In this document: piece by piece, positions 7,177-8,209 of the stretch | Numbering within the stretch: the stretch's first letter is position 1 | Layout: every line of letters begins with the position of its first letter | Origin: Prolixibacteraceae bacterium | GTDB lineage: Bacteria > Bacteroidota > Bacteroidia > Bacteroidales > Prolixibacteraceae | Assembly (NCBI GenBank): GCA_003450125.1 | Contig: DMFR01000221.1 | Location: 1,650 to 9,858, forward strand | DNA length: 8,209 nucleotides | Reading direction: 5' to 3' | Position numbers and translations under genes: made by a program | The notes under the pieces: generated by a model | What the model was told of the DNA's origin: nothing | Database searches by the model: none | The model's input: the letters and a program-made list of their open reading frames with translations, nothing else

Positions 7177-7245
7177 AACTTTGTTAACCCATAGCGTTGA
7201 GGCATTGGGTGACTTTTAGCAATAGAGTGAATAAAAATCAAACCT

Positions 7246-8172
7246 ATGTTTTCACTGATAATTCCCGTTTATAACGAAGAAGGATTGATTGATGAAATGG
7301 CCTTGCGTTCTGTCAAAGCCATCGAATCGTTCACGGATCACTATGAGATCCTGTTTATAAACGACGGAAGTACAGATTCTACGCTCCATAAGCTGATTGA
7401 AGTGCGTAAGCGCTTTTCAAGAATTAAGATTGTTGATCTTTCCAGAAACTTTGGACACCAGGCTGCTTTTACTGCCGGTCTGGAAGCTGCCATGGGAAAC
7501 TATGTAGCCATGATGGACGGTGACCTTCAAGACCCTCCTGAATTACTTTCCGAAATGTATCATAAAATCAAGAATGAAGGCTTTGATATTGTCAGTGGTA
7601 AAAGAACAGGACGTAAAGGAAAGCGACTTAGGATAACCACTAACCTGTTTCATGCCTTTTTTAAAAAGGTCTCTGGAATAGGTGATATGGAAAATTCGGG
7701 CAATTTCTCCATGATGAACAGGGCCGCTGTGAATGCCCTGGTCCAGATGAAGGAATCCATCCGCTATCTGCCCGGTTTACGCACCTTTATTGGCTTCCAC
7801 CAAGGGTTTGTGGAATATGTCCGTGAAGACCGCCTGGAGGGTGAACCCAAAATGACCCTTGGCAAACTCATCGTTCTGGGCGCTGATGCCATCTTCTCCT
7901 TTTCAAAGTTCCCCATCAAGGTTTGCCTTTACCTGGGAACCCTCGGAACCATTGTATTTATGTGTGCCGGGATCTACGTGCTGATTGCCAAAATATTTGG
8001 CTTTGCAATCATCGGCTGGTCTTCAACCGTGTTGAGTATCTATTTCCTGGGGTCCATCCAACTGATCTTCCTGGGAGTAGTAGGCGAATATGTATACCGC
8101 ATTTACAAGGAATCGCAGAACCGGCCCATCTACCTGGTGAAGAAGTTTTACGATGCCGAACCTGAAAAATAA
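7246..8172 (+). CDS. Membrane GT2 glycosyltransferase, GtrB/DPM1-like (polyprenyl-phosphate sugar transferase)
   Basis: This 308-residue protein has a GT-A fold opening with SLIIPVYNEE (3-12), then FINDGSTDST (37-46), LSRNFGHQAAFTAG (65-78) and the metal/nucleotide-sugar motif DGDLQDPPE (91-99). NSGNFSMMNR (150-159) and the REDRLEGEPK segment (193-202) follow the pattern of GtrB/YkcC/ArnC-type enzymes. These enzymes transfer a sugar from a nucleotide donor to undecaprenyl phosphate on the cytoplasmic face. Two hydrophobic helices at about 224-249 and 257-283 anchor the C-terminus, and the length is normal for the family. The sugar is unknown. It sits behind a terminator and has its own possible promoter, so it is probably not part of the redox block. 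Its TAA overlaps the ATG of the next gene, suggesting translational coupling. Confidence 0.92.
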   Translation: MFSLIIPVYNEEGLIDEMALRSVKAIESFTDHYEILFINDGSTDSTLHKLIEVRKRFSRIKIVDLSRNFGHQAAFTAGLEAAMGNYVAMMDGDLQDPPELLSEMYHKIKNEGFDIVSGKRTGRKGKRLRITTNLFHAFFKKVSGIGDMENSGNFSMMNRAAVNALVQMKESIRYLPGLRTFIGFHQGFVEYVREDRLEGEPKMTLGKLIVLGADAIFSFSKFPIKVCLYLGTLGTIVFMCAGIYVLIAKIFGFAIIGWSSTVLSIYFLGSIQLIFLGVVGEYVYRIYKESQNRPIYLVKKFYDAEPEK

Positions 8173-8209
8173 TGCAGCAAAAGAATCTGAAGATAACATT
8201 CTGGATACA
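8172..8209 (+). CDS. Start of an unidentified gene (3' partial)
   Basis: An ATG at 8172-8174 shares its A with the TAA stop of the glycosyltransferase gene. The frame then stays open to the window end, giving MQQKNLKITFWI. A basic start followed by hydrophobic residues would suit a membrane protein, and many GtrB-type enzymes are followed by membrane partners, but twelve residues are too few to assign a family. Confidence 0.5.
   Translation, partial: MQQKNLKITFWI

Noticed and set aside
7184..7190. Another TTAACCC heptamer upstream of the glycosyltransferase (and GGGTTAA at 1040-1046 inside the regulator gene)
   Set aside because: These are single copies with no 11-bp-phased partner, and about one chance match is expected in a window of this size. 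They are not counted as operator sites.
7187..7210. Hairpin ACCCA...TGGGT in the leader of the glycosyltransferase gene
   Set aside because: Only five continuous pairs plus two more across an internal mismatch. It is too weak to call a riboswitch or attenuator.

Overview
The window looks like a Bacteroidota chromosome, probably from an environmental member of the Bacteroidales/Marinilabiliales type. The evidence is moderate GC, A-rich gene starts without clear Shine-Dalgarno sequences, TAnnTTTG promoter elements, a SARP-like membrane regulator of a form I associate with this phylum, and Tat-exported Gfo/Idh/MocA oxidoreductases. No sequence search was possible, so the taxonomy is an inference. 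All genes lie on the + strand.

Layout. (1) Bases 1-2346 hold the 3' part of a large gene that enters from outside the window. It encodes a predicted membrane-spanning one-component regulator with an outside phospholipase-C-like domain, an outside LamG-like lectin domain, one membrane helix, and an inside SARP-type winged-helix plus BTAD-like domain. (2) Bases 2347-2593 are a regulatory intergenic region. It carries three TTAACCC heptamers spaced exactly 11 bp apart, an inverted copy, and two TAnnTTTG boxes. (3) Bases 2594-4120 encode a fusion of a NapC/NirT-type tetraheme cytochrome c and an FGE-sulfatase (SUMF1-like) domain that lacks the copper-binding cysteine pair. (4) Bases 4135-5484 and 5715-7028 encode two divergent Gfo/Idh/MocA oxidoreductases with twin-arginine signals, the first also with a lipobox. 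A 230-bp purine-rich, repeat-bearing gap separates them. (5) A strong intrinsic terminator at 7094-7144 closes this block. (6) Bases 7246-8172 encode a membrane GT2 glycosyltransferase of the GtrB/DPM1 type. Its stop codon overlaps the start of another gene that runs off the window.

How the genes may work together (inference). The regulator would sense a lipid, glycan or surface ligand and act directly on DNA. The 11-bp-phased heptamers just downstream match the spacing of classical SARP operators, so the adjacent cytochrome-oxidoreductase block is the natural candidate target. The block itself looks like an envelope redox module: a quinone-linked tetraheme cytochrome with an extracytoplasmic recognition domain, next to two folded-exported nucleotide-dependent oxidoreductases probably acting on sugars or polyols. 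The glycosyltransferase behind the terminator appears to be a separate transcription unit.
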